Shown here: positions 1 through 6,192 of the stretch, in pieces
Layout: each line of letters starts with the position of its first letter
Position numbering within the stretch: the stretch's first letter is position 1
Source of the DNA: Dehalococcoidia bacterium
GTDB taxonomy: Bacteria > Chloroflexota > Dehalococcoidia > GIF9 > AB-539-J10
NCBI GenBank assembly: GCA_023229725.1
Contig: JALNYR010000040.1
Coordinates: forward strand, 7,864-18,239
Direction of reading: 5' to 3'
Length of the DNA: 10,376 bases
Position numbers and translations under genes: made by a program
Notes under the pieces: generated by a model
Told to the model about the DNA's origin: nothing
Database searches by the model: none
Seen by the model: only the letters and a program-made list of their open reading frames with translations

Positions 1-65
1 GGGAGTTGAAAAGGCGGCGGCGAAGTCCGTCTGGTGAGAATCCGGATTGTGATGAAGAGGAGTCA

Positions 66-644
66 ATGAGCAAGAGCATCAAAGGCACCCAGACCGAGAA
101 GAACCTGCTGGCGTCGTTCGCGGGCGAGTCGCAGGCGCGGAACCGCTACACCTTCTTCGCGAGCGTCGCCCGCAAAGAAGGCTACGAGCAGATTGCCAAC
201 ATCTTCACGGAGACTGCGGGCAACGAGAAGGAGCACGCCCAGGTCTTCTTCAACTACCTTGAGGGCGGCGACCTGTCTATCACCGCTTCCTACCCCGCGG
301 GCGTCGTCGGGGACACGAAGGCGAACCTGCTGACGGCTGCTGCCGGCGAGAAGATGGAGTGGAGCATCCTCTATGCCGAGGCCGAGAAGACCGCGCGACA
401 GGAAGGTTTCGAGGCGGTAGCTACGTCATTCAAGGAGATTGCCGAGGTGGAGCGGTTCCACGAGAAGCGGTACCGGAAGCTGGCCGCGAATGTGGCCAAT
501 GGCGAGGTCTTCAAGAAGAAGGCGCCCGTGAAGTGGCACTGCACGAACTGCGGCTACATCCACGAAGGCCCGGAAGCGCCGAAGACGTGCCCGGCCTGCA
601 AGCATCCCCAGGCGTTCTACGAACTGCTGGCGGAGAACTACTAG
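66..644 (+). CDS. rbr: Rubrerythrin (non-haem di-iron peroxidase)
   Basis: The 192-residue product is a classic two-domain rubrerythrin, a cytoplasmic enzyme that reduces hydrogen peroxide with electrons from rubredoxin or NADH-linked donors in anaerobes and microaerophiles. Residues about 5-140 form the ferritin-like four-helix domain. Visible di-iron ligands are Glu21 (in GES), Glu54 and His57 (EKEH), Glu95 and Glu98 (GEKMEW), and the second ExxH at 129-132. Residues 157-192 are a rubredoxin-like knuckle with Cys159, Cys162, Cys175 and Cys178 (CTNC and CPAC). All key ligands are present and the length is normal. The ATG at 66 is chosen because GAGGAG lies five bases upstream and family homology begins there; an in-frame TTG at 6 would add an Arg-rich stretch unlike the family. 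It stands alone and is convergent with the ABC operon. Its promoter is not visible in the 65 bases before it. The identification is very secure. Confidence 0.97.
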   Translation: MSKSIKGTQTEKNLLASFAGESQARNRYTFFASVARKEGYEQIANIFTETAGNEKEHAQVFFNYLEGGDLSITASYPAGVVGDTKANLLTAAAGEKMEWSILYAEAEKTARQEGFEAVATSFKEIAEVERFHEKRYRKLAANVANGEVFKKKAPVKWHCTNCGYIHEGPEAPKTCPACKHPQAFYELLAENY

Positions 645-716
645 AGAAGCGCCGCCGGGTCCGCGGGAGACTGCGCTGTCCCGTGACTGCCTGAGCGGAG
701 TTGAGTTCGGGAGGGT

Positions 717-748
717 CCGCCGGCATGGCCGGCGGCGGGCAGCGCTGC
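717..748. terminator. Hairpin between convergent genes, possible terminator
   Basis: A perfect 8-bp inverted repeat (CCGCCGGC at 717-724, GCCGGCGG at 728-735, loop ATG) is followed by a 10-base palindrome, GCAGCGCTGC, at 739-748. They lie between the 3' ends of rubrerythrin and the ABC ATPase gene, where a shared terminator would be expected. No T-run follows on either strand, so this is not a canonical intrinsic terminator; the stem-loop is certain, its function is inferred. Confidence 0.3.
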
Positions 749-778
749 AAGGAGAAAGGCAACCGCGTCGGGGCTCTT

Positions 779-1483
779 CTACGCCGCGTCTGAGACGCCG
801 TCGAACCGAGGATGACCGTCCTCGGTCGCAATCAGGCCGTCTTTCAGCCAGACGACCCTGTCCACGTATTGCCGGTCATCCGGCTCGTGCGTCACCATGA
901 CGATGGTCTGTCCAAGCTCCTTGTTGAGCTTCCGGAACAGCTCCAGCACCACTCTGGACGAGGTCACATCGAGGCTCGCGGTCGGCTCGTCGGCAAACAG
1001 TATCGCCGGCCTGTTTATCAGGGCGCGTGCGATGGCGGCCCGTTGCTGTTCGCCCCCGGACACCTCTCCCGGCTGGTGCTTGAGTCGCTCTCCCAGCCCT
1101 ACCACCTGCAGCAGGTCGGTGGCCCGCTTTCTGATGTTGTTGCCCTTGCCGAGCCCAATTGCCGGCACACACACGTTCTCGAGTATCGACATCCCCGGCA
1201 GCAGCGAGTACTCCTGGAAGACGTAGCCGAACTCCTCCAGCCGGAACCTGGACCTCTCCGTCTCCGTCAGCTTCAGCATGTCCCTGCCCTGAACGAAGAA
1301 CTGCCCGCGCGTCGGTGAGTCGAGCAGGCCGAGTATGTGGAGCAGGGTCGACTTGCCCGAGCCGCTCCTGCCCATGATGGCGACGAACTCGCCGGGGCGG
1401 ACACTGAGATTGATTCCGTTCAGCGCACGTGTGGCGGCCGTGCCCCGGCCGTATGTCTTGTGAAGGTCGATGACTTCAATCAT
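779..1483 (-). CDS. ABC transporter ATP-binding subunit (LolD/MacB class)
   Basis: This 234-residue protein is the cytoplasmic nucleotide-binding subunit that powers the FtsX-type permease encoded just upstream. All ABC motifs are intact: Walker A GRSGSGKST at 38-46, Q-loop Gln90 in FQEY, signature SGGEQQR at 142-148, Walker B ILFADEP at 161-167, D-loop SLD at 170-172 and switch His199. The opening IEVIDLHKTYGRG followed by ALNGINLSV, and the length, are typical of the LolD/MacB/FtsE class that couples to four-helix permeases and drives lipoprotein, peptide or drug export by mechanotransmission, not substrate translocation through a pore. The ATG at 1483 begins five bases after the permease stop, with a purine-rich GGGGGAA upstream inside the permease end, which indicates translational coupling. 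It is the last gene of the marR operon. The substrate cannot be read from the sequence. Confidence 0.93.
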   Translation of the reverse strand: MIEVIDLHKTYGRGTAATRALNGINLSVRPGEFVAIMGRSGSGKSTLLHILGLLDSPTRGQFFVQGRDMLKLTETERSRFRLEEFGYVFQEYSLLPGMSILENVCVPAIGLGKGNNIRKRATDLLQVVGLGERLKHQPGEVSGGEQQRAAIARALINRPAILFADEPTASLDVTSSRVVLELFRKLNKELGQTIVMVTHEPDDRQYVDRVVWLKDGLIATEDGHPRFDGVSDAA

Positions 1484-1488
1484 GGCAA

Positions 1489-2730
1489 CTAGTTCCCCCA
1501 GATAGCGTGGATGATGCCCTGTCGGGTGATGCTGAGCACGGGGACAAGCCCGGCGAGCGCGGCGGCGGCAATCAGGCCGATGACCGCATCGCGGATGATG
1601 TCGGGTTGCAGCGCCAGGGTCACCAGCCCCATCGACAGGTCCAGCGGGTGGTGGTCGAAGTACGTCTGCACGCCGAACCCGAAGGCCATGCCTCCCAGCA
1701 CTATCCCCATCACGGCATAGAACAGCGCCTGCATGAGGTATGAGCTGATGATGACGTCCCTCTTGATGCCGATGGCTCTCAGTATGCCGATGTGCCGCCT
1801 GCTGTGTATCACGTTGATGTAGACGACGATGAACATGACGATGCCGGCAACGACGAGGCCGATGCCGGTGATGAGTCCGGCCACCATGTCGAAGCTCGAG
1901 ACGACGCCGGCCATGGCCCCGCTGTAGTCGCGCCAGCTCCTCACTTCGCCGGCGATGCCGAGGGCCCGGATTGCCTCGATGACCTCGTTCCCGGCGTCGG
2001 GGTCGCCGATGCTCACGAGTATCTGGCTGGCGCGGTCGCTGTAGACGGTCCTTCCAAGGACGGATGCCATCTCGGCTCGTGTGACGAATGCGGTGCGGTC
2101 AGCCCGGCTCTCGCGCGCATAGAAGATGCCTTTCACGGTGTACTCACGTTGAACGCCGTTAGGGTAGGTGAGCCGCACTCGGTCACCCACCGTGGCGCCC
2201 TCCAGCGTCTGGAACGCAGCTGTCTCCGCCTTCTCGCCGCCGGCTACCTCGATGCCCAGCAGCAGCGCGTCGCGGTCGCTCGCGTCAAGGTAGCTTCCTT
2301 CGACGACGTTCCGAGAGATGGTGGTCACATCAGCCTCAGGGCCCGGGTCGATGCCGACAACCGACCAGGTGCCGCTCTTGCCCTTGTCGAGCACCGAGTC
2401 CTTCTCTCGCCATTCGAACTCGATGAGCGCCGAGCCGTTCAGTCGGGGCGCGACGCCGACAACGCCCGGCAGCTGCGAGATAGCCTCGGCAATCTCATTC
2501 GCTCCGCTGAGGAAGTAGTCGTCCGACGGCGGGTCGACCACGATGTCGCCATACATGGTCTCCACCTGCTGCCGGTTGACCGTGTCGGTGACCCCGAGCA
2601 GGATGGAAGGGGTGAGCAACAGGTTGGCGAAGCTCAGGGACATCACCGTCACGATGAGAACAAGCGCCCAGCGATTGCCTTTGAAGATGGTCTTGTAGGC
2701 CAGAAAGACAGCCAGCTTGAGGTCTCCCAT
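1489..2730 (-). CDS. FtsX/MacB-type ABC transporter permease
   Basis: This 413-residue inner-membrane protein has the FtsX-superfamily layout: a short cytoplasmic N-terminus, one membrane helix at about 21-45, a large extracytoplasmic domain at about 50-280 resembling the MacB periplasmic core, then three helices at about 282-308, 332-356 and 380-400. The segment RRHIGILRAIGIKRDVI at 311-327, between helices 2 and 3, is the characteristic cytoplasmic coupling helix that contacts the ATPase. Family members (MacB, LolC/E, BceB, FtsX) move substrates outside the membrane or transmit force. Having four helices and no fused ATPase, it must pair with the adjacent ATP-binding subunit and probably works as a homodimer. 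The ATG at 2730 is 17 bases after the marR stop; the Shine-Dalgarno is weak (GAAAG), consistent with co-translation. No membrane-fusion adaptor or outer-membrane partner is encoded nearby. The function is most likely export or envelope maintenance, substrate unknown. Confidence 0.9.
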   Translation of the reverse strand: MGDLKLAVFLAYKTIFKGNRWALVLIVTVMSLSFANLLLTPSILLGVTDTVNRQQVETMYGDIVVDPPSDDYFLSGANEIAEAISQLPGVVGVAPRLNGSALIEFEWREKDSVLDKGKSGTWSVVGIDPGPEADVTTISRNVVEGSYLDASDRDALLLGIEVAGGEKAETAAFQTLEGATVGDRVRLTYPNGVQREYTVKGIFYARESRADRTAFVTRAEMASVLGRTVYSDRASQILVSIGDPDAGNEVIEAIRALGIAGEVRSWRDYSGAMAGVVSSFDMVAGLITGIGLVVAGIVMFIVVYINVIHSRRHIGILRAIGIKRDVIISSYLMQALFYAVMGIVLGGMAFGFGVQTYFDHHPLDLSMGLVTLALQPDIIRDAVIGLIAAAALAGLVPVLSITRQGIIHAIWGN

Positions 2731-2747
2731 GGTGCTTTCGATGTGAC

Positions 2748-3215
2748 TCAGCTGCGCGCGGCCATCGGGCGTTCGACCAATGCGGTTTCGTGCATTGCCT
2801 GCAACGCCTCGGCGAACAACTCGAGCTTGGAGACATCCATCGCCTGCAGAAGCTCGCGGCTTCTCTTCCCGGCGGACTGCCAGATGTGCTTGATGACCTG
2901 TTCGCCGGCTTCAGACAGATGGCAGAGCACCACCCGCCGGTCGTCCGGATTTGTCTCCCTTTCCACGTAGCGCTTCTCAACCAGCCGCTCGACAAGGCTC
3001 GTTGCAGTCGGTAGCGTGACATCCAGTTCCGAAGCGACGTCGCTCATGCGCCTCGGACCGGTCACGTACAGGATGACCAGGATCTTCATCTGCGGCATCG
3101 TGATGTCGAGGGAGAGGAGGTCGCGGGGAACGGTAGGGAGCAACTCGCGGAACAGCTTGTCCGCGAGTGCGAGGATGCCATCCACCAGGCGCTCTTTGTC
3201 GGACTCTGCCGTCAC
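2748..3215 (-). CDS. MarR-family transcriptional regulator
   Basis: The 155-residue product is a winged helix-turn-helix MarR-type regulator, a cytoplasmic homodimer that usually represses its own operon until a ligand or oxidant releases it. Visible signatures are the start of the core, LDITMPQMKILVIL, at 36-49; SDVASELDVTLPTATSLVERLVEK across the helix-turn-helix at about 58-81; and the wing ERETNPDDRRVV at 85-96 with the conserved DRR. C-terminal helices complete the dimer interface. The start is a GTG at 3215, chosen because GAGGAGG sits five bases upstream. A longer reading frame begins at a TTG at 3296, but that codon lies inside the promoter's spacer and -10 region. The gene is first in an operon with the ABC permease and ATPase, the common arrangement in which MarR controls an exporter. 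One cysteine (Cys98) follows the wing; its role, if any, is unknown. Confidence 0.92.
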   Translation of the reverse strand: MTAESDKERLVDGILALADKLFRELLPTVPRDLLSLDITMPQMKILVILYVTGPRRMSDVASELDVTLPTATSLVERLVEKRYVERETNPDDRRVVLCHLSEAGEQVIKHIWQSAGKRSRELLQAMDVSKLELFAEALQAMHETALVERPMAARS

Positions 3216-3220
3216 ATTCC

Positions 3221-3227
3221 CCTCCTC
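3221..3227 (-). promoter_or_regulatory. Strong Shine-Dalgarno that fixes the marR GTG start
   Basis: On the minus strand this reads GAGGAGG, five bases before the GTG at 3215. It is the best ribosome-binding site in the leader and the main reason for preferring the 155-residue MarR over the longer frame from 3296. Confidence 0.75.
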
Positions 3228-3230
3228 AAA

Positions 3231-3298
3231 TCTGCACAAATCTTCACAATGTCTTAACAATTCCATCACACCAAATAGTTCGGCATAGTCTAACAATC
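3231..3298 (-). promoter_or_regulatory. Candidate MarR operator: A/T-rich direct repeats
   Basis: Read on the plus strand, the marR leader contains TCTGCACAAA (3231), TCTTCACAAT (3241), TCTTAACAAT (3252) and TCTAACAAT (3289). The first three start 10 and 11 bases apart, one helical turn, and the fourth overlaps the -10 box. On the minus strand the clearest pair is ATTGTTAGACTATG (from 3298) and ATTGTTAAGACATTG (from 3261). Placement over the -10 box and just downstream of the expected transcript start suits repression by the MarR protein. MarR proteins usually bind palindromes and I see no good one here, so assignment to this MarR is inference. Confidence 0.45.
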
Positions 3299-3315
3299 AT
3301 CCGTGTACGTGTCAA
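3287..3315 (-). promoter_or_regulatory. Sigma-70-type promoter of the marR-ABC operon
   Basis: On the minus strand a perfect -35 TTGACA (3315-3310) is separated by exactly 17 bases from TAGACT (3292-3287), which matches four of six positions of the -10 consensus. Transcription would begin near 3280, giving a leader of about 65 bases before the GTG start of marR. This is the best promoter in the window. Confidence 0.7.
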
Positions 3316-3548
3316 ACGGTCCGGTCACATGATTCGGGAACGCCGCCGGAAAAGCGGGGACCCCATTCTGCGGACTGCGTGCGTGGGGGAGGTGTACGGT
3401 GTCCACGTATATCCGTGCTGGTGCTGGCGGCATCTGGAGGATAGACGCGTGCGTCTCGCGCCGGGCCATCGGCGCGTCGGGATTGCGGTCGGCGGCCACC
3501 CGCATCCACCGGACACTGTTCACTGCGGCCTTGCGCGATTCGCAAGCC

Positions 3549-3576
3549 TGCAGGCGGGAGATGTACCGCCCCTGCA
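3549..3576 (-). repeat. REP-like hairpin 1 (GCAG shoulder)
   Basis: On the minus strand this reads GCAG, then GGGCGG, a loop of about eight bases and CCGCC. Inner arms are CCGCC at 3566-3570 and GGCGG at 3553-3557, with outer TGCA arms at 3573-3576 and 3549-3552. It shares the layout of the other hairpins in the window. Confidence 0.5.
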
Positions 3577-3618
3577 AAGACCACCCGTCCCCGCCCGTGG
3601 GGTGGTGTGTCGTCTGTT

Positions 3619-3644
3619 GTAGGGGCGGGCTCCCATGCCCGCCC
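3619..3644 (+). repeat. REP-like hairpin 2 (GTAG shoulder)
   Basis: GTAG at 3619-3622 is followed by a perfect 8-bp stem, GGGCGGGC at 3623-3630 and GCCCGCCC at 3637-3644, with loop TCCCAT. The same loop recurs in the tandem array at 5932-6015, showing a common origin. Confidence 0.65.
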
Positions 3645-3734
3645 GCCATCCGGCTGACTGACGCCCACGCTTGCCAGCGGGATGCGCACCAGTGCGCCGC
3701 CCAGTCGCGCCGGCGGTCCTTTCGCCCGCCCGGC

Positions 3735-4202
3735 TCACTTCGACGGCGCCGCCCGGATGACGACTATCGGGACCCTGCCCTGCCAGTGCAGCACCTTGTG
3801 TGTGACACTGCCGAATGCCAGCCGGCCCAGTCCCGAACGGCCGTGCGTGGACATCGCGATCAGGTCGACGTTCATTTCCTCGGCGGCCTTCACGATCTGT
3901 TCGGCGGGATGCCCCACGACCACCCGGGGCGTGATCGCCACCCCCTTGAGGTCCCAGTTCTGGCGGATACTCTCAAGGTACTCGGAGGCGATTCTCCTGC
4001 TCCGCTCGGTCATCACCTCCTCGGCGACCGCGTCAGGGACGACCGACTCCGTCAGCATCACCCTGATGGGGACTACGACCTGCAGCAGGATGACCTCCCT
4101 TTCGACCTGGAACGACATCTTGGTGAGCAGGTCTTTGACGTAGGGCAGAGCGGATTCACCGACTTCCGACCCATCCAGCGGAACCAGTACTCTCTCGCGC
4201 AT
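3735..4202 (-). CDS. Universal stress protein (UspA family)
   Basis: This 155-residue, single-domain cytoplasmic Usp has the Rossmann-like fold of the family. Evidence is the N-terminal strand and loop RVLVPLDGSE (4-13) with nucleotide-contacting Asp10, the VVGHPAEQI segment (95-103), the DLIAMSTHG strand (113-121) and the phosphate-binding stretch RSGLGRLAFGSVTHKVL (122-138). The ATP-binding class motif is GxxG-9x-G(S/T). Here it reads SxxG-9x-GS, with Ser118 replacing the first glycine, so ATP binding is likely but not certain. The ATG at 4202 is supported by AAGGAGGA six bases upstream; an upstream TTG at 4283 would add a low-complexity leader without homology. A possible promoter lies at 4353-4325. 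The gene appears to be a single unit. The exact stress it serves cannot be read from the sequence. Confidence 0.93.
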   Translation of the reverse strand: MRERVLVPLDGSEVGESALPYVKDLLTKMSFQVEREVILLQVVVPIRVMLTESVVPDAVAEEVMTERSRRIASEYLESIRQNWDLKGVAITPRVVVGHPAEQIVKAAEEMNVDLIAMSTHGRSGLGRLAFGSVTHKVLHWQGRVPIVVIRAAPSK

Positions 4203-4324
4203 TTCCCGTCCTCCTTCTCCCCCTGGACCCACTTCGATCCGTTTCGCTTCCTCCAACCGGACCTCGTCCCCAGGACGTGACAAGAGCGAGCCTACGCTGT
4301 CGATGACATCGTCCGTCTACTTTC

Positions 4325-4353
4325 AGGATACCGCGCCGCCGGAGAATGGACAA
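4325..4353 (-). promoter_or_regulatory. Possible promoter of the universal stress protein gene
   Basis: On the minus strand TTGTCC (4353-4348) is followed after exactly 17 bases by TATCCT (4330-4325). Each box matches four of six consensus positions. It implies a leader of about 115 bases before the ATG at 4202. The spacing is ideal, but moderately matching boxes can occur by chance. Confidence 0.4.
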
Positions 4354-4385
4354 AGTCGCCGGGCGTACGCTGAGAGTGGTATTCA

Positions 4386-4412
4386 GCCGGCCGCCGGCAA
4401 CGTGCAACGTGC
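4386..4412. repeat. Hairpin and ACGTGC repeat after the MFS gene
   Basis: Just beyond the MFS stop lie a tandem repeat containing ACGTGCAACGTGC (4400-4412, its last base being part of the stop codon complement) and a small hairpin, GCCGG at 4386-4390 with CCGGC at 4394-4398. No T-run follows in the direction of MFS transcription. The same 13 bases recur at 8565-8577. Confidence 0.4.
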
Positions 4413-5659
4413 TAGCTGCCGGTCTGCGGTCGCAACGGCTTGACGAGGCACATCAGCAGCGCCGCCACTGCTGTCACAATGCCGCAGACAACAAACGGGA
4501 CCGTGTAGCTGGCGAGCACGTCGTAGCAGAAGCCGGTGAAGACGGGGCCGATGGAACCGCCGATGCCGATGCTTATGCCGGTGGCTCCAAGCACCGCGCC
4601 GTGGGCGCGGAGCCCGAACAGCTCGGCCACGATGTGTGAGTTCAGGGGCACGATGCCGCCGAAGGAGAAACCGAACACGAACGCGCAGGCGAAGATGCTC
4701 CACGTGTCACGGGCGAACCCGAGCCAGATGAGGCTGAGCGCCAGCAGTGCGTACTGGGAGACCAGCAGCCGTTTCGAGCCGTATCGGTCGGCCAGGCCGC
4801 CGATGCCCACCCTCCCCACCACGCCGAGTGCGCCGATGGCGGTCATCAGTGCAGCCGCGGTGGACGCGGTCAGTCCGAGGCCGGTGGCATGGATGACCAC
4901 GTGCACCATGACCGACTGGATGGTGAAGCCGAAGCCTCCGAACGCTGCGACGATGAGCCAGAGTTGCCGTGTGCGAATCGCATCGGAGAACGGCACACCG
5001 GGGCTCGCCGGTAGCTGCCTGCCGTTCGTGATCTCGCGACCTCCCAGCGGCTGCAGCCCCATGCCGGCAGGGTCGCGCCTGAGGAACTGCGCCGTGAGCG
5101 GAATGGCCACCAGCAGCAGCACACCGACCGCGACGAACGATGTACGCCAGGTGAACGTGCGGATGAGCCAGTCGGCTAGCGGCGGGACGATCATGGTGCC
5201 GAGCCCGACGCCGGCCATGACGATGCCTGTCATCAGTCCCCGACGGGCACGGAACCAGCGTGCGACCGTCGACATGAGGGGCACCGGTCCGCCGCTCACT
5301 CCGATGCCAATCACCACTCCGTACAGGAGATACAGCTGCCAGATGGCGTCTATCGTCGACACGAGGATGAAGCCGATGCCGAGGATAGCGCCGCTGAGGG
5401 TGAGGATGAGGCGGGGGCCGAAGCGGTCGTTCAGCTTCCCGACCACTATCCCGAGCATCCCCTGCACGAACATGTTCAGGGAGAACGCACTCGAGGTGAT
5501 GGCGCGGGTCCAGCCGAATTCCTCCTGCAGGGGAGCGAAGAACACGCTGAAGCTGAAGATGGCTCCCGACGAGACCGCCATGCTGAGGAAAGCCGCCGCC
5601 ACCACCACGTAGCCGTAGAACAGGGGCTTCCCTGGTGCGTCGGACGGCTTCTGCTTCAT
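4412..5659 (-). CDS. MFS transporter, OFA (oxalate/formate antiporter)-like
   Basis: The 415-residue protein is a twelve-helix inner-membrane carrier of the major facilitator superfamily, made of two six-helix halves joined by a polar loop at about 193-230. Conserved loop-2/3 motif GKLNDRFGPR lies at 74-83 and its counterpart GGLADRYGSKR at 287-297. The segment ARWFRARRGLMTGIVMAG (133-150) and the opening YGYVVVAAAF (15-24) resemble OFA and monocarboxylate-type carriers, which exchange or symport small organic acids; this subfamily call rests on general resemblance. The ATG at 5659 is preferred because family homology begins at once. The frame stays open for about 100 codons upstream, but that part is repeat-derived and rich in Arg and Pro. 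The ribosome-binding site is weak (GAGTGG). A possible promoter lies at 5783-5754. The substrate is unknown; the nearest enzymes, an SDR and a PPOX-like protein, give no clear hint. Confidence 0.9.
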   Translation of the reverse strand: MKQKPSDAPGKPLFYGYVVVAAAFLSMAVSSGAIFSFSVFFAPLQEEFGWTRAITSSAFSLNMFVQGMLGIVVGKLNDRFGPRLILTLSGAILGIGFILVSTIDAIWQLYLLYGVVIGIGVSGGPVPLMSTVARWFRARRGLMTGIVMAGVGLGTMIVPPLADWLIRTFTWRTSFVAVGVLLLVAIPLTAQFLRRDPAGMGLQPLGGREITNGRQLPASPGVPFSDAIRTRQLWLIVAAFGGFGFTIQSVMVHVVIHATGLGLTASTAAALMTAIGALGVVGRVGIGGLADRYGSKRLLVSQYALLALSLIWLGFARDTWSIFACAFVFGFSFGGIVPLNSHIVAELFGLRAHGAVLGATGISIGIGGSIGPVFTGFCYDVLASYTVPFVVCGIVTAVAALLMCLVKPLRPQTGS

Positions 5660-5753
5660 TGCCACTCGGTGACGGCTGTGTCGGGCAGCAGGCTCCGTCG
5701 ACGAACTCGGGGACGGGTGACTCCAGGGGGGAGGGGAGACCGCTACCGCGCAT

Positions 5754-5783
5754 ACTGTACGCGTTTGGGCGCTCTCAGTCCAA
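5754..5783 (-). promoter_or_regulatory. Possible promoter of the MFS gene
   Basis: On the minus strand TTGGAC (5783-5778) and TACAGT (5759-5754) are 18 bases apart, and both resemble sigma-70 boxes. The leader to the ATG at 5659 would be about 90 bases. Its place between the repeat array and the gene is sensible, but the match is moderate. Confidence 0.4.
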
Positions 5784-5816
5784 CAGGGTATGCGGTGCAC
5801 GCGGCAGCATCGTCGT

Positions 5817-6015
5817 GGCAGGCTCCCGCGCCTGTCGGCGTTCGCGCCGGCTGCCGGTCCGGTCGCCCGTTGGGGCAGGCTCCCACACCTGCCCGGGGCT
5901 GCACGGGGCGCTGGTCCGGTTCTCCTGTAGCGGCAGGCTCCCATGCCTGCCCGGGGCTGCACGGGGCGCTGGTCCGGTTCCCCTGTAGCGGCAGGCTCCC
6001 ATGCCTGCCCGGGGC
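5817..6015 (+). repeat. 58-bp tandem repeat, about 3.5 copies, each with a hairpin
   Basis: Units begin with GGCAGGC at 5817, 5874, 5932 and 5990, giving spacings of 57, 58 and 58. The units at 5874 and 5932 differ at only about three of 58 positions. The first unit is degenerate, and the last is cut after about 26 bases. Each good unit holds GTAGC before a stem GGCAGGC/GCCTGCC with loop TCCCAT, so the array is a tandem expansion of the REP-like hairpin plus a spacer of about 38 bases. The array lies between the SDR and MFS genes. Recent duplication by slippage or recombination is inferred from the near-identity of the middle copies. Confidence 0.85.
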
Positions 6016-6036
6016 CGGCGCGTGGTGGGTCGGTGT

Positions 6037-6059
6037 GGGGCGGGCCTCTGCGTCCGCCC
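6037..6059 (+). repeat. REP-like hairpin (degenerate shoulder)
   Basis: GGGCGG at 6038-6043 pairs with CCGCCC at 6054-6059 around a ten-base loop. The preceding bases read GTGTG instead of GTAG. It follows directly on the tandem array and is probably a decayed member of the same family. Confidence 0.4.
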
Positions 6060-6116
6060 GTTTCCTGGCGGTCTGGCGCTCGTCGCCGCTGCCGTCAGAC
6101 GGCCGCGTCATCCCTT

Positions 6117-6141
6117 GCAGGGGCGGGTCTCAGACCCGCCC
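6117..6141 (+). repeat. REP-like hairpin (GCAG shoulder)
   Basis: GCAG at 6117-6120 is followed by GGGCGGGTCT (6121-6130), one base, and AGACCCGCCC (6132-6141): a perfect 10-bp inverted repeat. It sits about 50 bases beyond the stop of the SDR gene. No T-run follows on either strand. Confidence 0.6.
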
Positions 6142-6192
6142 GCCATACTGTTCTGACGCGCCTATCTTCGCTCCCTCGGACGCCCCCGGCGC

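Larger units (their letters stand above)
3316..3734. other. Gene-free stretch with GC-rich hairpins between usp and marR
   Basis: No reading frame here has a family signature or a ribosome-binding site; the long plus-strand frame through it is the antisense of the usp gene continued through repeats. Visible inverted repeats are AGACGC/GCGTCT at 3443-3456, GCGCCG/CGGCGC at 3458-3475, the REP-like hairpins at 3549-3576 and 3619-3644, and ACCACCC/GGGTGGT at 3580-3606. The stretch lies downstream of usp and upstream of the marR promoter, all transcribed leftwards. Confidence 0.6.
5660..6192. other. Gene-free, repeat-filled stretch between the SDR and MFS genes
   Basis: Reading frames here are open only because the DNA is GC-rich and repetitive; none shows a family signature. 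The stretch holds the possible MFS promoter (5754-5783), the 58-bp tandem repeat (5817-6015) and two further GC hairpins (6037-6059 and 6117-6141). On the minus strand it is the 3' side of the SDR gene and the 5' side of the MFS gene. Confidence 0.65.

Noticed and set aside
1792..2970. 392-codon open frame on the plus strand
   Set aside because: It lies antisense to the permease and marR genes, whose frames show clear family signatures; its Asp-, His- and Val-rich translation has no recognisable domain and it is a product of high GC at third positions.
3216..3296. Longer MarR starting at TTG 3296
   Set aside because: That codon would lie within the promoter between the -35 and -10 boxes, so it would be outside the transcript; a strong Shine-Dalgarno precedes the GTG at 3215.
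3399..4280. 293-codon open frame on the plus strand
   Set aside because: Its left part runs through GC hairpins and its right part is antisense to the universal stress protein gene; no ribosome-binding site or family pattern.
4536..5612. 358-codon plus-strand frame opposite the MFS gene
   Set aside because: It is the antisense shadow of the MFS transporter; the minus-strand frame has transmembrane periodicity and MFS motifs.
5660..5962. N-terminal extension of the MFS protein by about 100 residues
   Set aside because: The extension is translated from the 58-bp repeat array and is rich in Arg, Pro and Gly; MFS homology starts at the ATG at 5659, and a possible promoter lies inside the extension.
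5817..6015. CRISPR-like array
   Set aside because: The period is constant because whole 58-bp units, including the spacer part, are duplicated. There are no unique spacers and no cas genes.
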